Source of the DNA: Candidatus Colimorpha pelethequi
Lineage (GTDB): Bacteria > Bacteroidota > Bacteroidia > Bacteroidales > P3
Length of the DNA stretch: 41,109 nt
Direction: 5' to 3'
Assembly (NCBI GenBank): GCA_018064245.1
Contig: JAGHVO010000038.1
Location: 1-41,109, forward strand
Shown here: piece after piece, positions 7,668 to 16,765 of the stretch
Layout of the letters: each line of letters starts with the position of its first letter
Position numbering within the stretch: the stretch's first letter is position 1
Notes under the pieces: model-generated
Databases searched by the model: none
Told to the model about the DNA's origin: nothing
The model's input: the letters and a program-made list of their open reading frames with translations, nothing else
Position numbers and translations under genes: made by a program

Positions 7668-10205
7668 ATGAAAAAAAAGAAAAAGACAGTAAAGCCCACA
7701 GGAAGATTCAAGGAATTTCTGCGTAGCGCCCAGTTCGCCAAATTGCGGGGTGCATGCTACATCCTTTTTGCAATATTCCTCGCAATCTCGTTGGTTTCGC
7801 TCTATTTTTGCGGACGAGAATCCAACTGGATGGGAAACTTCGGAAGGGGACTGTCGGTTTTCTTTGCCGAAAAATTCTTTGGAGTGGGATCTTTGGGCAT
7901 TGCCTTTTTGTTTTTCCTTTACGGTTTGAAATTGTGGAAAGTCAATCTGCTTCCGTGGTGGAGGAGTTTCGGCGCCGCCATGTTCTGGATGCTGTGGATT
8001 TCTTTGTTGCTGGGCTATGTCGGCGCAAGATGGGTCCAGCCAGAAGATGATTCTTTTGATGCTTACGCTGGAATGGGCTTGATGTTGTCGGCTATGCTTA
8101 TCGACGCAATGCGTTGGTGGACGTTGGTAATGTTGCTTTTTGTGGCGATAGTCTTCTTGGTATTTGTCCACCATGTGAGAATGAAAATGCCCAAACTTCC
8201 CAAAATCGATCTTGACCTCAAGCGCAAACCTTCCGAGGTTCAGCCTGCAAATCCTCAAATTGACAGTTTGACATCACAGCAACTCGACAAAGAAGAACTT
8301 CCTGCTACTATCGAGTTTGATGTGAACGACGATGTTGCTCTTGAACCTAATGAGAAGAAACGCAAAGGACTTTTCTCCAAGCCTGAGCCAAATCTCGATG
8401 CAACGACTCAACAATCCAATACCACATCGGAAGCCGATATTGATGATGAGTTTGAACGCCTTACCCGAAAATACCAAGGCGCCACCGAAGATCTGCAGCC
8501 TCTCGAAACCAACTCGACAGATCAGCAGATCAACAACTCGGCAAACCAAACTTCCGATCCTTCGTTCACGATCAATCTGTCTCCCGAAGAGGATTCTGCC
8601 AACATTGGCGGAAGTTCGAGTGAGGAAGAACCGCCTCAAGTAGAAGCGGAACAATTGGTTGACGATCAGGACTACAGTCGCCATTTTGGCATCAACGACC
8701 TCTACGACCCGCACCTTGATTTGCGTGATTTCCAGATGCCCTCCACCGACATGCTTCAGGACTGGGAGGTGAAAAACGCCAAAGTCACCCGTGATGAACT
8801 TGTGGCAAACAAAGACCGTATTGTTAGTACGTTGCGTGATTATGGCATCGAAATCGTTGAAATCTCCGCCACGCCGGGTCCTACGGTTACGCTTTACGAA
8901 ATCAAGCCAGCTCCTGGTGTGAGAATCGCCAAAATCAAGAGCCTTGAAGACGATATCGCCCTTTCTCTTTCGGCTCTGGGAATCCGTATCATTGCGCCCA
9001 TTCCTGGTAAGGGAACGGTGGGTATCGAGGTGCCCAACGCCAAGCCACAGATTGTGTCCATGAAGACCATGCTTGCTAGTGACGCCTTCCAGAACAGCGG
9101 CAAGATGGAGCTGCCTATCGCCATCGGCAAGACCATCAGCAACGAACCTTTCGTTACCGACCTTGCCAAGATGCCCCACCTTTTGATGGCTGGCGCTACG
9201 GGTACGGGTAAATCGGTGGGTCTCAATGCCGTAATTTCTTCCTTGCTGTACAAAAAGCACCCGTCCGAGCTCAAGTTCGTAATGGTTGACCCCAAGAAGG
9301 TCGAGCTCTCACTCTATAGCAAGATTGAACGTCATTATCTTGCTAAACTGCCTGACAGCGAGGAGGCTATCATTACCGATGTGAAGAAAGTAGTGCGTAC
9401 GCTCAACTCGCTTTGTATTGAGATGGACCAGCGCTACGACTTGCTCAAGCAGGCGCAAGTGCGCAAGATTACCGAATACAACGACAAGTTTATCCATCGT
9501 CGCCTCAATCCCGACAATGGTCATCGCTATTTGCCTTATATTGTGTTGGTTGTTGATGAGTTCGCCGACCTTATCATGACGGCTGGCAAGGAGGTTGAAG
9601 GCCCCATCTGTCGTCTTGCCCAGTTGGCGCGTGCCGTGGGTATCCACCTAATCATCGCTACGCAGCGTCCTACTACCAACATCATTACGGGTACCATCAA
9701 GGCTAACTTCCCCGCACGAATCGCTTTCAAGGTCACTTCGGGCGTGGATTCCCGTACCATTCTCGATGCGGGTGGCGCACAGCGACTTATCGGTCGTGGC
9801 GATATGCTTATCTCGCTCTCTGGTTCCGACATGGTGCGTCTGCAATGCGCCCTTATCGAGACCGAAGAGATTGACAAACTCGCTGATTTCATCGGTCAGC
9901 AGCGTGGCTATCCCGAAGGTTTCCTCCTGCCGGAATATCTCGACGAGAACGAAGAACCCAACAAGGATTTCGACCCCAAGCAGAAAGACGAATTCTTCAA
10001 CGATGCCGCCCGACTGGTGGTTGCGTCTCAGTTCGGAAGCACTTCGCTCCTCCAGCGCAAACTCTCCCTCGGCTACAACCGTGCGGGCCGCATCATCGAC
10101 CAGCTTGAGGCTGCCGGCATCGTAGGACCCTACAACGGATCCAAACCCCGTGACGTGCTCATCCACGACGAAAACGAACTGGAAGAACGCCTCCGCGAAC
10201 TCTAA
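7668..10205 (+). CDS. ftsK: DNA translocase FtsK
   Basis: This 845-residue protein is the septum-anchored motor that pumps chromosome termini and promotes dimer resolution at cell division. It opens with a lysine-rich start and four membrane helices within about residues 28-175. A Ser/Gln/Glu-rich linker (about 180-350) of low complexity follows. The motor has an alpha domain and a beta RecA-like domain with Walker A GATGTGKS (509-516) and Walker B LVVDE (E631). The C-terminal gamma winged helix (about 780-845) carries the segment LGYNRAGRIIDQLE, typical of the KOPS-reading domain. The length is normal for Bacteroidota. A terminator lies upstream and I see no clear TAnnTTTG box in the 174-base gap. 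Confidence 0.95.
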   Translation: MKKKKKTVKPTGRFKEFLRSAQFAKLRGACYILFAIFLAISLVSLYFCGRESNWMGNFGRGLSVFFAEKFFGVGSLGIAFLFFLYGLKLWKVNLLPWWRSFGAAMFWMLWISLLLGYVGARWVQPEDDSFDAYAGMGLMLSAMLIDAMRWWTLVMLLFVAIVFLVFVHHVRMKMPKLPKIDLDLKRKPSEVQPANPQIDSLTSQQLDKEELPATIEFDVNDDVALEPNEKKRKGLFSKPEPNLDATTQQSNTTSEADIDDEFERLTRKYQGATEDLQPLETNSTDQQINNSANQTSDPSFTINLSPEEDSANIGGSSSEEEPPQVEAEQLVDDQDYSRHFGINDLYDPHLDLRDFQMPSTDMLQDWEVKNAKVTRDELVANKDRIVSTLRDYGIEIVEISATPGPTVTLYEIKPAPGVRIAKIKSLEDDIALSLSALGIRIIAPIPGKGTVGIEVPNAKPQIVSMKTMLASDAFQNSGKMELPIAIGKTISNEPFVTDLAKMPHLLMAGATGTGKSVGLNAVISSLLYKKHPSELKFVMVDPKKVELSLYSKIERHYLAKLPDSEEAIITDVKKVVRTLNSLCIEMDQRYDLLKQAQVRKITEYNDKFIHRRLNPDNGHRYLPYIVLVVDEFADLIMTAGKEVEGPICRLAQLARAVGIHLIIATQRPTTNIITGTIKANFPARIAFKVTSGVDSRTILDAGGAQRLIGRGDMLISLSGSDMVRLQCALIETEEIDKLADFIGQQRGYPEGFLLPEYLDENEEPNKDFDPKQKDEFFNDAARLVVASQFGSTSLLQRKLSLGYNRAGRIIDQLEAAGIVGPYNGSKPRDVLIHDENELEERLREL

Positions 10206-10207
10206 TC

Positions 10208-10288
10208 AGTAACTAGTGATTTGTGACTAGTGATTAGTGGAGAAGTCCTTGGCTATTAACTCTTAACTAAATTAATTCTCAATTCTTC
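10208..10288. repeat. Heptad microrepeats between ftsK and the methyltransferase gene
   Basis: From 10208 the sequence reads in sevens: AGTAACT, AGTGATT, TGTGACT, AGTGATT, AGTGGAG. After a 12-base spacer a second set follows at 10255-10288: ATTAACT, CTTAACT, a six-base AAATTA, ATTCTCA and ATTCTTC. This second set runs directly into the GTG start of the next gene. Related AGTGAAT heptads occur at 13812 and 33349. Confidence 0.75.
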
Positions 10289-10924
10289 GTGACTCTCATC
10301 GACTATCTCCAAGCTCATACCACCCCTAACGATGCCGATCTTGACGACATCGAGCGCTCCATCTATCTCCATACCGCCAATCCGCACCAGTCGTCGGATT
10401 CCTATCAAGGCCGTTTCTTGCAGTTTATCGTGTCGATGCTGCAACCCAAAGTGGTGGTGGAATTGGGTGTATATGCCGCTTTTAGTACGTCTTGCATGGC
10501 TCAAAGGCTTGCTTCCGATGGCGTGCTTTATGCCGTGGAGGCTGACGAAGAACGTGAAACCTTGATTCGGGAGCATTTGCGTATGGCGGATGTGGAGAAA
10601 AAAGTGCAACTTCGTATGGGTAAGGCTTTGGACGTGCTGCCCACTTTGCCCGACAATATCGATTTGGCTTTTGTGGATGCCGACAAGGAACATTATCCCG
10701 ATTATTATGAGCGTCTTTTGCCCAAGATGCGGAAGGGTGGGGTGATGCTTTTCGATAATATGCTGTGGTACGGCAAAGTGCTTGACCCTGTACAGTCGCA
10801 GCTGCGCGCCGACCGCGAGGCGCAGATTATCGCCAATCTCAACGACACAATTCAGCAAGACAATAGAGTGGAAAACATCTTGCTTCCCATTCGCGACGGT
10901 ATCATGATGTGTCGCGTAAAATAA
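10289..10924 (+). CDS. SAM-dependent O-methyltransferase (caffeoyl-CoA/catechol type)
   Basis: The 211-residue cytoplasmic protein has a class I Rossmann methyltransferase fold. The SAM-binding strand is VVVELGVYAAFSTSCMA (about 55-71), the acidic residue ending strand 2 lies in AVEADEE, and the metal/substrate motif is FVDADKEHYPDYYE. A later DNMLWYGKVLD matches the DNxLWxG motif of the O-methyltransferase 3 family, which needs a divalent cation. The acceptor substrate is unknown. The start is GTG at 10289, because no in-frame ATG occurs before conserved sequence. The gene lies 83 bases after ftsK, separated by heptad repeats. Confidence 0.85.
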   Translation: MTLIDYLQAHTTPNDADLDDIERSIYLHTANPHQSSDSYQGRFLQFIVSMLQPKVVVELGVYAAFSTSCMAQRLASDGVLYAVEADEERETLIREHLRMADVEKKVQLRMGKALDVLPTLPDNIDLAFVDADKEHYPDYYERLLPKMRKGGVMLFDNMLWYGKVLDPVQSQLRADREAQIIANLNDTIQQDNRVENILLPIRDGIMMCRVK

Positions 10925-11075
10925 TATATTCTTAAAAAAACATTGCTGGAAGACAATTGTTTATAAACTTTTTTCCAAAATGGTATTTTACGGAGAAAGT
11001 TTTTCTGATTTTTCCGTTACTAACATATTGAAATTGTTTTAAGCGGAAATAGGCTCTTTTGTAATAGTTTTTTTG

Positions 11076-11083
11076 TATTTTTG
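11076..11083 (+). promoter_or_regulatory. Promoter -7 box for the lipoprotein gene at 11183
   Basis: TATTTTTG matches TAnnTTTG and is followed by GCA. The only nearby upstream TTTTG (11057-11061) leaves 14 bases, shorter than the usual spacing. The leader to the ATG would be about 93 bases. Confidence 0.45.
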
Positions 11084-11182
11084 CAATTTGAAATTGGTCA
11101 ACAGCAGTTTATGTGGGTTCTCTGTTGCTTCCAAAATTCAAGAAAATCATTTTTTTTACCCACTTTACAAAAACAATAGGAT

Positions 11183-11938
11183 ATGAAGAAATTAATGTAT
11201 TTAATCGCAATGGCTGCTGTTTTGGCTTTCGGGATGGTTTCATGTGAAAAAGACGAAAACAAGAATGGCTCTAATGCCAGTGAAGAAGGCGCTACAGACC
11301 TCTTTTCTGTTTCTGCGGATAGCAAGGTTCGTTTTTCCAAGGGCAATTTAGTCTATGAGAATGGTGCTTTTGGCTTTGCTCCTCACCAGTATGATTTTGG
11401 CGATTATTTTGGTTGGGGTACAGGTGACAATCCCACGAATAACTCGCGGGATGCTCAGGACTATCTCCCTTATGATGAATGGGGAGATCATATTGCAGGT
11501 GGTTGGCGTACCTTGACTAAAGACGAATGGTATTATCTCCTTTTCCGTCGCCCCAACGCTAACAAAAAATTAGGCACAGCCACGGTGTGTGGAATTAATG
11601 GTGTGGTACTTCTGCCTGACGATTGGGAAGGTGCCGAGATCAATTCGAATTACTATGACTGTAAATGGTACAATGTCTATGATTCCACCTCATGGGCGTC
11701 AATGGAGTCCGATGGTGCTGTCTTTCTGCCGGCTGCGGGCCTGGCTCAACCGGGAACCTACCAAGACACGATTATGACCCAGGTTAATGAGTCTGGCGTA
11801 TACTGGACATCTACTCTCCAAGAAAACATTGGGATTGCAGCCTTTGCTGTTGCGATATCTAGTTGCCAAACAGGACTTGGGGGAGAAACCTTCTATATAC
11901 GTACATCCGTTCGCTTGGTTAAGGACGAGAATGATTGA
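11183..11938 (+). CDS. Lipoprotein with Fib_succ_major-like domain
   Basis: The protein has 251 residues, with a type II signal peptide and the lipobox GMVSC (C21) followed by an acidic, Asn/Ser-rich tether. The mature part has a recognisable order of short motifs: VRFSKGNLVYE, DYFGWGTGDNPT, GGWRTLTKDEW, VLLPDDW, VFLPAAG, YWTST and a terminal SVRLVKDE. This pattern recurs in surface lipoproteins of gut and rumen Bacteroidales and is related to the domain first named from Fibrobacter succinogenes (Fib_succ_major), with a C-type-lectin or sulfatase-modifying-like fold. Its function is unknown, and carbohydrate or surface binding is only a guess. It stands alone, with a promoter box upstream and a hairpin downstream. 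Confidence 0.7.
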   Translation: MKKLMYLIAMAAVLAFGMVSCEKDENKNGSNASEEGATDLFSVSADSKVRFSKGNLVYENGAFGFAPHQYDFGDYFGWGTGDNPTNNSRDAQDYLPYDEWGDHIAGGWRTLTKDEWYYLLFRRPNANKKLGTATVCGINGVVLLPDDWEGAEINSNYYDCKWYNVYDSTSWASMESDGAVFLPAAGLAQPGTYQDTIMTQVNESGVYWTSTLQENIGIAAFAVAISSCQTGLGGETFYIRTSVRLVKDEND

Positions 11939-11967
11939 GATTAATTGTCATTCTTTCTTTTAAGTCA

Positions 11968-12008
11968 TTCTGCCAGGACGGTCTTCACGTCAGAACATCC
12001 TGGCAGAA
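11968..12008. terminator. 11-bp hairpin, probable terminator without T tract
   Basis: TTCTGCCAGGA (11968-11978) pairs perfectly with 11998-12008 across a 19-base loop. No T run follows on the plus strand, so either it works as a weak or factor-assisted terminator, or it has another role. It begins 30 bases after the lipoprotein stop. Confidence 0.5.
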
Positions 12009-12315
12009 ATATCCAATCAACCTATAGCTTCGATACTCGTAGGTACTCAATATGAAAGTTCGTGAGTAATGTTCCATGTATGGAGTGGACATAGTTCTTT
12101 TACAAGATTTTGATGTATTGCTTGCCAATGCTATATGCGAACTTCCTTTTGTCAGCAAGGAGGAATATAGTGGTGTATTCTTTAAGTAGTAGTATTCCTG
12201 AATAACAGTTTTGTTTGTTGCGTATAGGCCTGTTTTTATTGTTAATTCTGGAAATTTTGAAATTGCTAATTTAACGTTATTTTTACGAATAGAGCAAAAA
12301 ATCCGTATTTTTCCG

Positions 12316-12323
12316 TATTTTTG
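12316..12323 (+). promoter_or_regulatory. Promoter -7 box for the secreted protein/M48 operon
   Basis: TATTTTTG matches TAnnTTTG and is followed by GCAAA. A shorter copy of the same letters (GTATTTTTCC) lies immediately upstream. The leader to the ATG at 12354 is about 24 bases. No -33 TTG is evident. Confidence 0.45.
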
Positions 12324-12353
12324 CAAATTATTACCAATAGTCTAAGTATATTT

Positions 12354-13820
12354 ATGAAAAAAACATTATTCTTTTTTGTCGCGATGCTGTTTTCCGTGAC
12401 AATGTGGGCGCAGAACCCTTCCTTTAAGATTGCAGATCAACCAAACAAATCATTCAATTTTATCAATAGTGACCATACCGAAGTCATTGCCGAGGAAAAC
12501 GGTCGCCTGCTTGTTACGTTGAAGGATTCGTACAGCAGTATTTTTGCCGCAGGTGCTTCCGATATCATGGTGCGTTGGGTGGACAAGAATTTGAATGTGG
12601 CTGTCGAAACCAAACTTGAGGATACCAAGGGTTTCAAATTGCTTGCATCTTCTGTTACCGAAGATCATGTTGTGTTGATGATCAGCGACATGTCGAGAAA
12701 ATCCTGCATTGTGCAGCGCGTTGTGTTGAACAAACAGACTTTGAAAAAAATAAGTACCGAAACGCTCTTTTCGGAAGAGTTCTCTCGCAAGGATGACGCA
12801 TATATTCGCGCAGCCAAGTCCCCCAATGGCGATTTCTTCGCTTTGCAGGTCGCCGTGGAGACCAAGGAAAACATGGATTGCGAGTTGCTGGTGCTCGACG
12901 ATGAGATGCAGCAGGTATGGAAACGCAGATCTCCCATTGCTTTGTATGGATGTCTTTGGGTGAGCGACGAAGCCGATGTCTATATGGTGCTCGGCGGCTC
13001 TACCGAAGACCAGATCCGTTTTGCCAAATACAGCGAGGATGATGAATACAACTATGCAGCCAAAACCAATGAGTTTGTCTATTCAGCTAAGATTCTCAAC
13101 GTGATAGATGAATGCGTCATTATCGGAGGAGTATATGTTGAGCATACTGGTCGTAAGGGCAACAAGGAGTTCATCAAAGGCCTTTATGGAATGAGTTTCA
13201 ATATTGCCACGGGCTCTCTTGTAGGTCAGGACTATCATCCTGCCACCGACCAGGAAAAACTTGTGATGATGAACAAGAAAATTACCGCCAATTCAAAGGA
13301 CTATTTGCCAGGTTCCATTACCGAGGTGGCTTCTACTCCCACCGACTTTGGCGGAGCTATGTTGTTGTCTGACAGCTACAGCATAACGGTTACAAACTCC
13401 AACGGTGGTTCTTCTACCACTTACTTCCGTGTTGGTATGTTGGCTTTTGCCGTCAACAAGAGCGGAGAGGTTGTTTGGAGCGTTCCCGTGCGCCATTTCG
13501 AAAAAGCAAGCACCGGCTTATATTTCAGTTCGTTGATGTTCGCCAAGGGCGACAAGGTGTTCTTCTCGAATACCGAAAGCGCCAAGTCGCTTCCTTCCTA
13601 TGACATCCAGAAACCAGAAAAGGCTTGCAATCCTGTACTCAAGAGCACCAGCGTTGCAGTATATTCTGTTGACGAGAACGGAAAGGTTGGCAAGACCATT
13701 GTCGCTTCCAAGCAGAAAGCATCGCTGTGTGGCGCAACTTCAAATTGGATTGACGGCCACTATTATTTGCTCCAGGCAGGCAAGAAAGATTCTAAATTAG
13801 TTACTGTATCTTGTGAATAG
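12354..13820 (+). CDS. Secreted protein of unknown function, upstream partner of M48 protease
   Basis: The protein has 488 residues, with a signal peptide of about 19 residues ending MWAQ. The ATG at 12354 is chosen because the signal peptide begins there; an upstream TTG would lie inside the promoter box. I recognise no domain. The mature part alternates short beta-like segments of the kind MVLGGSTEDQ, AFAVNKSGEVVWSVP and YSVDENGKVG, which would suit a beta-propeller. The last residues hold a lone cysteine (SCE). The M48 metalloprotease gene starts 39 bases downstream with no terminator between, so the two are probably one operon; the product could be a substrate-facing or regulatory partner of the protease. 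The stop codon lies inside a heptad repeat. Confidence 0.7.
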   Translation: MKKTLFFFVAMLFSVTMWAQNPSFKIADQPNKSFNFINSDHTEVIAEENGRLLVTLKDSYSSIFAAGASDIMVRWVDKNLNVAVETKLEDTKGFKLLASSVTEDHVVLMISDMSRKSCIVQRVVLNKQTLKKISTETLFSEEFSRKDDAYIRAAKSPNGDFFALQVAVETKENMDCELLVLDDEMQQVWKRRSPIALYGCLWVSDEADVYMVLGGSTEDQIRFAKYSEDDEYNYAAKTNEFVYSAKILNVIDECVIIGGVYVEHTGRKGNKEFIKGLYGMSFNIATGSLVGQDYHPATDQEKLVMMNKKITANSKDYLPGSITEVASTPTDFGGAMLLSDSYSITVTNSNGGSSTTYFRVGMLAFAVNKSGEVVWSVPVRHFEKASTGLYFSSLMFAKGDKVFFSNTESAKSLPSYDIQKPEKACNPVLKSTSVAVYSVDENGKVGKTIVASKQKASLCGATSNWIDGHYYLLQAGKKDSKLVTVSCE

Positions 13821-13825
13821 TGAAT
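13812..13825. repeat. Two AGTGAAT-type heptads at a gene end
   Basis: TGTGAAT and AGTGAAT follow each other and include the TAG stop of the upstream gene (13818-13820). The same 13 bases, GTGAATAGTGAAT, occur again at 33357-33369, and heptads of the same family follow ftsK. Confidence 0.6.
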
Positions 13826-13859
13826 AACTATCTGCATAAAACTTAAACACAAAACATCA

Positions 13860-16661
13860 ATGAAATACTTGAAAATCTTTTTCTTGCTTGCATTGACGCT
13901 CCTCGGCGGCAACGCCATGGCTCAGATAGACCTCAACAATTTCGACGGCATCAAGTCACAAGGTCCTATCCCGCAAGATTTGCGTCTTACGCTCGATGAG
14001 CTTTTCTCCCAGGACAAGCAACGTGCGCGCGATTACAACGATGGCAAACTCAAGAACCGCGACAAGGTTTTGGAGTCGTCCTATTATATCAACAAACTGA
14101 CTGCCAGCGGCCGTGTGCTTTACGGAGATCCTATTTCGCAGATGCTCAATCGTATAGCAGACACTTTGATGAAGGACTATCCCGAGTTGCGTAAAAACAT
14201 CCATATCTATGTCATCAAGTCGCCCGAGGTAAACGCGTTCATCACAGGACAAGGCATGCTTTTCGTCACTACGGGTATGATTGCCCAGGTGGAAAACGAG
14301 GCGCAGTTGGCTTTCGTGATTAGCCACGAAACCATCCACTTTTACAAGAGCCACAATTGGGAGAATCTTTCCACACAATACAAGAAAGGTTCAGGCAACC
14401 AGGAAGATAAGGCGCGTCAGGAATTCGCGAATTTCGTGAAGTATCACAACCGCAGCCGTGAGATGGAAAACGAGGCCGACAGTCTCGGCATTGAGATGTT
14501 CTATCGCAACAGTCCTTACGACAAGCGTGTTTCTGATGGCTTTTTTGATGTTTTACAATATGGATATCTGCCTTTCGACGAAATTGCCATAGATACCAAC
14601 TATTTCGATACCAAGTACTATCACTTCTCTAACAACCTTTTCTTGGATTCCGTTGCCGCCATTACGGCGCGTGACGACTATGACGACTCCAAGAGTACCC
14701 ACCCCAACTTGCTCAAACGTCGTGAACGTTGCTCCGAATTGCTTTCCGATATGAACGGAGGCGCCGCTTTTGTGGTAACCACTCGTCAGGAGTTTGAGCA
14801 ACTTCGCGATTTGGCGCGTATGGAGTGCATCCGCCAGAATATCATCTACGCCGACTATGTGCGTGCTTTGTACGACATTATGGTAATGCAGCGCTACATG
14901 CCCGACAACAACTATTTGCGCAAGGCGCAGGCGCAGGCCTATTATGGTTTGTCGAAGTTCAAGAACAACACAGGCTCCAACGAGGTGGTAGGTGACTATA
15001 AGAATGTGGAGGGCGAAGCCCAGCAGGCTTACTATTTCTTCCGTAAGGTTAAGAAAGAGGAACTCAACATGTTGGCAGTTCGTCAACTTTGGCAGGCACA
15101 CCAGATTTTCCCCAACGACCAGTTGGTTTATCGTATGGCGGAAGATGCGACCAAAGAACTTGTAACCAAAAATTCTTTTGGACGTAGCAGCTTCAGCGAC
15201 AAGCTCGACACTGTTTCCACCCCGACCGACACCACTACTTCTCGCTCCAAGTACGATCGTATCAAGCAGAAAAAACAGAAACAGGCCGTTGTGGACATGA
15301 AGCGCTATTTCTTCACCGACATCATGGAGCAAGATCCTGCTTTCAAACCCTTTATGGACAACTGTTTTCTCCATGCGTCCGACACTGCCTCCAACGCTAA
15401 GTCCGCCGAAAAGAGCTCTCATAAAAATATGTTTGTCTATGCCTCGGAATACTATGTGTTGAGCAAGGAAGATGTTAAGTTTCAGGAAAGCGACCGTATG
15501 GAAGGCAAACTTACGCAGTATCTTGAAAATGTGGCCAAGCAGAACGATAAGGGTTTGGTTGATTTCTCCGACCAAGCGTTACGCAGTTTCTCCACCGATC
15601 AGCAGTATAACGATTTCGTATCGTTGAACGAGTGGGTCAATGAGTTCTGGCAGTCCAAAGGCGATTTTTCGCGACAGCTCTCTTTGCAGCACGAAATGAA
15701 CGATTTGGTGCAGCGCTACGATGCCGACCGTATCAACCTTACTTTGGTCGCTAACCTCGAAGGTCTGTTCCCGGAGGCTTCGCGTGGGATATATCTGTTT
15801 GTTCCCATCACGTGGCCTGCGTTTCTTGCTGGTTTGGCTTCGGGATACGAAAACACTTACCTCCAATCTGTCTATGTTGACGCTTCTACGGGCGAACTGC
15901 TCAGCGGCACGCGCTACAAATATGGCATTGCCGATTCCAAGGCTGTCGTCGAGGGCTCCATCTACGACAACATGCTTCGCGCCGAGGGCAAGAAGGACGC
16001 CACGTTCAAGAACCGTCATCTCATGTTGGGCGTTGACCTGATTTTGGGCATCAACCAAGGCAAGGGCAATACCGAGGCTTTCGGATTCTCTTCAGAGGCG
16101 GGTCGAAAGGCGCTTTTCCAGTTCCGCCCGCGTGTTAATCTGGAATATATGATTAATGCCCACTACGCAATTCACGCTTCTGCATCCCAGAGCAAGACCA
16201 CTTTTATGGAAGTTGCCACAGTGAAGGATAATTATGAGAATTATTATTGGGACGAAGTCAAAGACATTAGGTTGAATCACGACATCTACTCCTTCTCGTT
16301 AGGGTTGCGCAAGTACAAAGACATGGCACCGCTTGGACTCTATCATGGCTATAGTCTGCAGTGGCACACGACAAAGATCAATTTCGACGACAATCCAAAT
16401 CCCGGTGTGAGCGCTGCTGACAAACGCCTCAACAAGTTTGGGTTTAATTTTGAGTTTGGCCGTAACTACATCCTCTTCGACCGTGTGGTCTTCAATATCG
16501 GAATGAATGTGGGTTTGGTGGCATCCGTGCCTTTCGATTTTAGGGATTTCTCCGAAAAGAAACACGACAATCATTGGACCGACGGATTCTTTTTCGGCCA
16601 GAAACTTTGGGTGCAGAACGTTTTCACACTCAACGTTGGGTTGGGAATATTGCCGTTTTAG
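13860..16661 (+). CDS. M48 metalloprotease with C-terminal beta-barrel-like domain
   Basis: The protein has 933 residues and a signal peptide of about 21 residues ending NAMAQ. The peptidase domain (about 85-300) carries the zinc motif HETIH (H156, E157, H160), the third ligand E205 in ENEADSLG and a conserved STHPNLLKR, all as in periplasmic M48 proteases such as BepA and LoiP. Residues about 330-450 look helical, like TPR repeats. Residues about 725-933 are a series of alternating, aromatic-rich beta strands and the protein ends in phenylalanine (GLGILPF), as outer-membrane barrels do. I infer an outer-membrane-anchored protease acting in the periplasm, perhaps in envelope quality control. 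M48 proteases are usually 250-500 residues, so the C-terminal half is unusual. A strong terminator closes the operon. Confidence 0.82.
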   Translation: MKYLKIFFLLALTLLGGNAMAQIDLNNFDGIKSQGPIPQDLRLTLDELFSQDKQRARDYNDGKLKNRDKVLESSYYINKLTASGRVLYGDPISQMLNRIADTLMKDYPELRKNIHIYVIKSPEVNAFITGQGMLFVTTGMIAQVENEAQLAFVISHETIHFYKSHNWENLSTQYKKGSGNQEDKARQEFANFVKYHNRSREMENEADSLGIEMFYRNSPYDKRVSDGFFDVLQYGYLPFDEIAIDTNYFDTKYYHFSNNLFLDSVAAITARDDYDDSKSTHPNLLKRRERCSELLSDMNGGAAFVVTTRQEFEQLRDLARMECIRQNIIYADYVRALYDIMVMQRYMPDNNYLRKAQAQAYYGLSKFKNNTGSNEVVGDYKNVEGEAQQAYYFFRKVKKEELNMLAVRQLWQAHQIFPNDQLVYRMAEDATKELVTKNSFGRSSFSDKLDTVSTPTDTTTSRSKYDRIKQKKQKQAVVDMKRYFFTDIMEQDPAFKPFMDNCFLHASDTASNAKSAEKSSHKNMFVYASEYYVLSKEDVKFQESDRMEGKLTQYLENVAKQNDKGLVDFSDQALRSFSTDQQYNDFVSLNEWVNEFWQSKGDFSRQLSLQHEMNDLVQRYDADRINLTLVANLEGLFPEASRGIYLFVPITWPAFLAGLASGYENTYLQSVYVDASTGELLSGTRYKYGIADSKAVVEGSIYDNMLRAEGKKDATFKNRHLMLGVDLILGINQGKGNTEAFGFSSEAGRKALFQFRPRVNLEYMINAHYAIHASASQSKTTFMEVATVKDNYENYYWDEVKDIRLNHDIYSFSLGLRKYKDMAPLGLYHGYSLQWHTTKINFDDNPNPGVSAADKRLNKFGFNFEFGRNYILFDRVVFNIGMNVGLVASVPFDFRDFSEKKHDNHWTDGFFFGQKLWVQNVFTLNVGLGILPF

Positions 16662-16723
16662 CGTCGGAAAAGACCGGTTCGGCATACGGACATAAGGTCG
16701 GACAATCAATCTAAATGCTTTGA

Positions 16724-16760
16724 ATGCGGCGGGCGCAGCCCGCCGCATTTTTGTTTTTTT
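16724..16760 (+). terminator. Strong GC-rich terminator
   Basis: ATGCGGCGGGC (16724-16734) pairs perfectly with 16738-16748 around a GCA loop. It is followed by TTTTG and seven more T. It ends the transcript of the M48 operon. Confidence 0.9.
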
Positions 16761-16765
16761 CACTT

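Larger units (their letters stand above)
11939..12353. other. 415-base AT-rich intergenic region
   Basis: It contains an 11-bp hairpin near the left end (11968-12008) and a promoter box near the right end (12316-12323). A 113-codon open frame on the minus strand (11985-12326) has no recognisable domain or signal peptide, so I do not call it. I see nothing else in the middle 300 bases. Confidence 0.6.

Noticed and set aside
11985..12326. 113-codon minus-strand open frame in the large intergenic gap
   Set aside because: No domain or signal peptide, composition typical of AT-rich spacer, and it overlaps the promoter box of the downstream gene.
14553..15575. Minus-strand open frame of 340 codons opposite the M48 protease
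   Set aside because: No recognisable protein features; shadow of the real gene.
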